Shown here piece after piece: positions 59,350 through 64,000 of a stretch of DNA of 64,000 nt. Source of the DNA: Morchella semilibera. Lineage: Eukaryota > Ascomycota > Pezizomycetes > Pezizales > Morchellaceae. The position numbers were made by a program, and so were the translations under genes. How positions within the stretch are numbered: position 1 is the stretch's first letter; each line of letters begins with the position of its first letter. Under the pieces are notes generated by a model. That model was not told the origin of the DNA. It made no database searches and saw nothing but the letters and a program-made list of their open reading frames with translations. The DNA is taken from contig WBVU01000009.1 in NCBI GenBank assembly GCA_009192285.1, forward strand, positions 2,108,001 to 2,172,000, in the 5' to 3' direction.

Positions 59350-60284
59350 ATGAGAAACATGGAGGGGACCAATAGGTAGGTTTTTTTTTTTTTTTCGCTT
59401 GCTGACCAAACTCGGGTCCGGGGTATATAGCGGACCGTTATATGCATTTTTGGGTGCACTTTTTCCCCCACCTGGAGATGAGACCGAGATTACTCTTTAT
59501 GACGGTACTGGCTACCCTGACCTGCAGGGATACCCTGAAGATGTTCCCGCATCAGATGACAGGCCCTATGCATTCGAATACCCAAGCCCCGATGGTGATG
59601 ATGAATTAAACGGGCTATTTGGCTTATCAGTATCGTTTAACACATCCGAGCATGCGCATGGCTCAGAAGACATTGGTACACCTGAATCCTCGAGTGCTTC
59701 CTATACAGTCGAAGAACTTTATTCTTGGGACCTACTATCTGAACCATTACCTGGTCCATACGAGCCGATTGACGCGTCTGAGCAACCGCTGCCGGTGTTT
59801 AATTCCCCCGTACTAGATCTAGACCCCCAAGCCCTCATCCCAGTACCAGGCATTGAAGAAGGTCTCGCGGTCAACACCCCAACGCCTCCCCCGGGAAATC
59901 TTTGCAACGGAAAATGCAAAGGGAACCTACTGTATTTTTCCCTTCGCTTCCAACGAACATATCGCCTACATGCTAATGACTATTGTGAACAGGGGCCCCC
60001 ATAAATGTCAACGTCTCCAAGGAAAGCTTAAAATCACCTGCCTCGACAACAACTCATGCAGTGCCGAATTCAAAAACAAGAACGACTTCAACCGCCACTG
60101 CAGGGCAAAACATGGGCTCAGGAACATGCAGCTGATCGACTGCGAGTTCGCCGGGTGCGGTAGAGTTGGCAGTGAAGGGTTCACACGTAAAGACAATATG
60201 CTGCAGCACATGAAAAACACGCACGGGGTGGCATATCCAGTGAGGCAGTTTCGGGTTCGGGGCCCGGTGCATGGTTATGTTTAG
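59350..60284 (+). CDS. C2H2 zinc-finger protein, tandem copy B (three exons)
   Basis: Exons 59350-59375, 59431-59931 and 59993-60284, 272 residues. Exon 1 is only 26 nt (MRNMEGTN). Intron 1 (55 nt) again has GTAGG plus a T run, with branch CTGAC and acceptor ATATAG; intron 2 (61 nt) has branch CTAATGAC and acceptor GAACAG. The N-terminal region is acidic and Pro/Gly-rich (YDGTGYPDLQGYPEDVPASD). The shared hinge is NLCNGKCKGNLL then GPHKCQRLQG, followed by fingers CLDNNSC...FNRHCRAKH and CEFAGC...DNMLQHMKNTH, and the C-terminal VRQFRVRGPVHGYV, parallel to copy A's IRKFRIKGPVRVYV. Same strand, about 2.3 kb downstream of copy A, so tandem duplication is likely. Nuclear DNA-binding role expected. 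Confidence 0.82.
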
Positions 60285-62499
60285 CTGATATCGGATCTTA
60301 TGGAGGTGGAAGGTGTTTTTTTGGTCATGATTTTCCCGACTTTTTCCCTTTTTTTCTTGAGAACCTGTTATGGACGCTCTTTTCTCTCCTTTGTTTCTTG
60401 AACACTCCTTCCCGCATTTCCTATGTATCAACCGTCTTTTGAAATAGTTCTCTCTTATTTCTTCTTCGCTTTTATATTTGTCTTTAAAACAAAACAAACC
60501 AAAAACACTTGTAAAACGACTATAGTTACGCCTTCCTCTGTGCCACCGACCCGACTGTCTACCAAGTAACCAAGCTATTGACTCTGCCAGGTAGGCAGTA
60601 GTTTTAACGGAGGCTATATTATACTAGTGAGGAGCGGCCTCCGGCCGCATACGTATGTAATCATCAGTTCGAGAAACCACCGACACTGAAGGATCCAGAA
60701 AACTTACAGTCCTATGCAATGATGTGGGATAAACATCTCCGCATGCAGTCGGGGCCACCTGCCGCTGCGCGGCATGCTGGGCCCTCCTTGCTCGCGTGAG
60801 GTTGTAGTTTTGGAAGAGAAGAAATATTGATCTCGGCCAGAGGGTTATTATATAGTGATTGAGGTTTGCCAATGTACATGTATATGCCAGTGTATGCCGT
60901 CTCCCTTAACACACCCGATTCTTTGTCTACTGACAGCTGTAGCCCGCCCGCCAGACCACAGAAATCTGGGGCAGCTACCCATCCAATTAAAACCTTTCGT
61001 GATGACAGAGATACCTGACTATTCTATTTAGATGTAGTTTTTACATATTTCCAGTTCAGGGGTCATAGGTATCATAGGGCAACGAAGACAGTATATACAG
61101 CGACAGGTAATAACATACATGTAGTAATGGAACGCCCTGAGTACAAACACCAAATGTTGGCAGCGTTTTACCAAAACAGGCATCACTGCGTTCCATCACT
61201 TATTACCTACCTACCGCTATACAGTAGAATTCGGAAAGGACGCAAAACACTCAACCCGATGTCATTGATAGACTGCTTTTGTCATTCTCTTATACATGCT
61301 TTTGAGTAGCTTAGATTGGGGTGTCATTTCTTGACATGACCGCTACGTACAATACAATACAATGGGAGGTGCTATGTAGCTCTAGCCGGGCCAGGCGCGC
61401 TGGCACCCGCCTACCCTGACCAGACGCCCGCCTGGGTCACAAGGGCTTGCTTTATACAACCGAAACAAGAATGACAAGCGTTCCGCCAACTTTGACAAAA
61501 CATACATGTATATGACCTTCAATTACGGTGGCTTGTCTACATCAGGCCTAGCGTGTAAATACCGTCTACCTATGGCTTAGTAACGTAAATGGAAATTTGT
61601 ATGGTTCTTGGCAAGAGCTCCTAATAGGATACTAGTGGGGTGAAGTTGGAACGGCCAGGGTATCGGTTGCCATAACTGCTGTGGCTGAGCGTCGTCACCC
61701 CCCGTACCCTTGTACATGTAGATTTTACGTGGCCAAGACGTATTATACAAGAGCTTGGTTACTGTTGTACTAACATGTTGGAAAGGCTCCCCAGTGTGTT
61801 TTTCATCGCCGTACATACTAGTACATGTATGTACGATACAGACAAAGATATCAAAATGTCTGCCCGGATCCCTTACATACTACCATAAGGAACCAATGCT
61901 CATCCAGGCTTTGTGAAGAATCATCAACAGGCCAGGTCTGGGGGCCCCGGCCCAAAGCCGTCATATATCCAATCCTGATAGTCCATGCCAAGAAGTTAAG
62001 GAGTGCTCGAGAACGCCCCCTAGCAGCGCCTCGACCTCTTCATCCTCAGCGAGAGGTCTGAACCTTTGACGTTTGGGAGGCTCTCCATCAGGCTGGACTT
62101 CTTCCTCAGGATTGGCTCGAGCCCTGCGCTTTCGACGATTGGGTGGCCATGGCTGCTCATCTTCGGAAACAACGACAACCCCGCGCCCCTGATGTCTGGG
62201 CACCTCTTCTTCTTTGGGAACAACCAGAGCTCTGCGCTTTTGGCGTTTTGGTGGCTCTTCGCCTCTTCCTCTATCTTGAGTATCGAGTGATAGTCCATGA
62301 TCTTCCAAGGGATTTGTGTCACATCAAAAATTTATATGGGATCAGGGCAGACATGGCAAGCGGCATAGCTTACACATTTAGGTACTCTAGCACGATGGTA
62401 CCATTATACAGACTTAACGAACTCAGACATCTGTTCATGCAGGCTCGGTGCCAAAGGATGGCCAATTAAACGCGTTTATTTAGAACCCCCTCGTGCCAC
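60285..62499. other. intergenic with hairpin element, no gene called
   Basis: Contains an inverted repeat at 61093-61221 and several TACATGTA octamers (60873, 61115, 61503, 61712, 61820). A minus-strand open frame at 61961-62308 with three PPKRQKRRA-like repeats is noted as a finding. Confidence 0.55.
61093..61221. mobile_element. hairpin/MITE-like inverted repeat
   Basis: Left arm TATACAGCGACAGGTAATAA to GTAATGGAACGC; right arm GCGTTCCATCACTTATTACC to CGCTATA. Imperfect, roughly 130 bp; no ORF. Confidence 0.55.
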
Positions 62500-63226
62500 T
62501 CACTAGATCTTGGTTTAGACCTATCAGGAGTATTTCAAGAGGCTCAAAATGGGCCACTGGATATATCTGAATTTCTCGGCCCATCGGGATTGTTTGATCT
62601 ACCGGGAGAGTTCCGTGGGTCTCTCTACTCAGCCCACCAGAATTTTTTCATCTGTCGGGAGGGCTCCAAGAGGCTCAGTTTGAGCAATTCGATGCACTCG
62701 GATATCCTAGCCCACTACCTAGAGAGCTCCAAGAGGCTCCGCTTGATGCATCCGGATATCCCAACCCACCAGAACCGATTGATCTACCCGAACCGTTTCT
62801 TCAAGATGGCTTACACCACCATCCTGACCATTTAAACCCTCCATAGTAGAGGGTCAACCACTAGAATAGCCAACCAATCGTTGAGGGCTAGAAGCGCTTC
62901 TCGGAGGTCCTCTACAATGAAAAATATAAAGGGGACCTAGTGTAACCTTACTCGTTCGTACACTAACCCCAAAATATCCTGTGAAGTGGATCCCATATAT
63001 ACCTGTCAACGCCCCGGCAGTAATAACTGTCCACATGTGTTTACCACCAAAAAAGACTTCAACCGTCACTGCAAAACAAGACACGGGTTCAGAGAGGCAT
63101 TGCTTGGTTGCACTTTTGCCGGATGTGTGAGAGCTGGCAATAAGGGCTCTCTCGAAGGGACAATATGTTGCAGCCCTTAAGAGTGGTGCATAGAGCAGAT
63201 ATTCAGCGGGTGAGCTTTAGGCTCTA
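62500..63226 (+). pseudogene. C2H2 zinc-finger gene, tandem copy C, decayed
   Basis: Pieces of the same architecture as copies A and B, in more than one frame. An acidic Pro-rich part with QEAQ / LQEAPLDASGYPNP repeats lies at 62510-62845; a hinge-like YNEKYKGDL near 62915-62940 is followed by an intron-like gap with CTAACCCC; then IYTCQRPGS and the finger DFNRHCKTRH, the second finger CTFAGC, and after a frame change RRDNMLQPLRVVHR to about 63226. At least two frame breaks and an absent leader and exon 1 make it non-functional as read. It is the third member of the tandem array; its second finger has Pro (LQPL) in place of the first ligand His. Confidence 0.66.
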
Positions 63227-64000
63227 GGGTCTAAGACACGGTGTTGAGGTTTGGGGCTAAACCGCCGGTGATTGGTGGATTGGTGCCATCGGAGTGATAT
63301 TTGATGGAGGATTTTTTTTTTGGAAATAGACACCTACTTCTGAAAGTCAGCCTTTCTTTGGGGTTATCTTTCCTTTTATCTTTCGGTTGGCGAAGCTTGC
63401 GATCTCCCCCTACTATCACCTTCTCTAAGTCGTTTTCTTTAGTTATATACCAACATGTTTCTTTGACATGCTCTCTTGTACCCCGCCTCATGCTCATCAT
63501 ATCCCCAAAATAGCAGTTACTTCGCACCCTACTACCCTCTTTAAGCCCTTTCTTTTGTGTTCCATCGCCTTCCTTTCCCTTCCCTTATCTTTTTAACAAC
63601 CCCCCCCCCAAGAAGAGAAAAAAAACAAAGACGACCGGTTTTTGGAACAGTAGAATATACTTTTATAACCCCCTACTTAAATCTTTCCCGTTGATGACTC
63701 GAAATCACTCAACAGAGATCATGTAAAATGACGCTTTTTGTAATGTTGGATTGTTGCCCCCCACAATCGACCAGTGATCTCCTTTAAAGAGCTAGATGTG
63801 TGATGGCACTCAATTATCATTGATATAGCCCACTGCCTCAGCTTAGAAGGTCGATAGTAGAGTCGGGAGAGACGCATATCCCCCCTATATGACCATTCAA
63901 AATAGCCTTGTCTCCAGCTTATTTAGGAATTCCGCCTCCCCCATGTGTTTTAAGTTTGTGCGAGAGGGGGTAAAGCTGAGTATAAGATTCTAAGGTGGGT
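63227..64000. other. 3' flank of the decayed zinc-finger gene, no gene
   Basis: A/T-rich with a C run near 63600 and a CAAG-A-run that parallels the 3' flanks of copies A and B. No ORF supported. Confidence 0.5.

Noticed and set aside
1-64000. LTR retroelements, DNA transposase genes, CRISPR arrays
   Set aside because: No reverse-transcriptase, integrase or transposase motifs, no long direct repeats with internal coding sequence, and no repeat-spacer array were seen.

Overview
The window is nuclear DNA of a filamentous ascomycete fungus. Genes carry short introns (about 50-100 nt) with GT-AG ends and CTNAY branch sites, and the set is typically fungal: BTB proteins, F-box/ankyrin proteins, an ankyrin-kinase, a fungal-type universal stress protein, an ING/PHD chromatin protein and Ser/Thr-rich secreted proteins. 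The mix of many BTB/ankyrin genes and large MITE-filled intergenic space is compatible with Pezizomycetes (truffle/morel relatives), but that placement is inference. Splice structures below were assembled by eye; those called firm have matching phases, plausible branch sites and continuous domain homology.

Layout. 1-16.3 kb is gene-dense: a partial F-box/ankyrin gene, a BTB protein with CUE-like C-terminal segments, an uncharacterised low-complexity protein, a kinase-ankyrin-membrane protein, and a large uncharacterised fungal protein. 16.3-25 kb holds MITE remnants, a decayed gene, a small BTB gene and a secreted Cys/Thr-rich protein. 25-39 kb carries a protein kinase, an ING-PHD gene with an unusually long (1.3 kb) intron, a GC-rich BTB-like gene and a four-exon universal stress protein. 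38.8-49.0 kb is a 10-kb stretch without a supportable gene, holding foldback elements and a Pol III-type element. 49-53 kb has a complete F-box/ankyrin gene and a secreted Pro/Lys-rich protein whose frame shifts. 53-64 kb is MITE-rich and contains a tandem family of C2H2 zinc-finger genes: two intact three-exon copies, one decayed copy and one leader remnant.

How they may work together. BTB and F-box domains are cullin-ligase adaptors, ankyrin repeats are binding scaffolds, and two kinases lie in the same region. The window is therefore rich in signalling/ubiquitin adaptor-type genes, but the genes are independently oriented and I see no operon-like co-regulation.

The most unusual signals are non-coding: the palindrome TACATGTA occurs about 38 times, almost only outside genes; several different foldback/MITE families are present, two of them with a second copy tens of kb away in inverse orientation; and two genes contain 54-nt frame-neutral introns. 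I found no transposase, no LTR element, no CRISPR array, no rRNA and no convincing tRNA.
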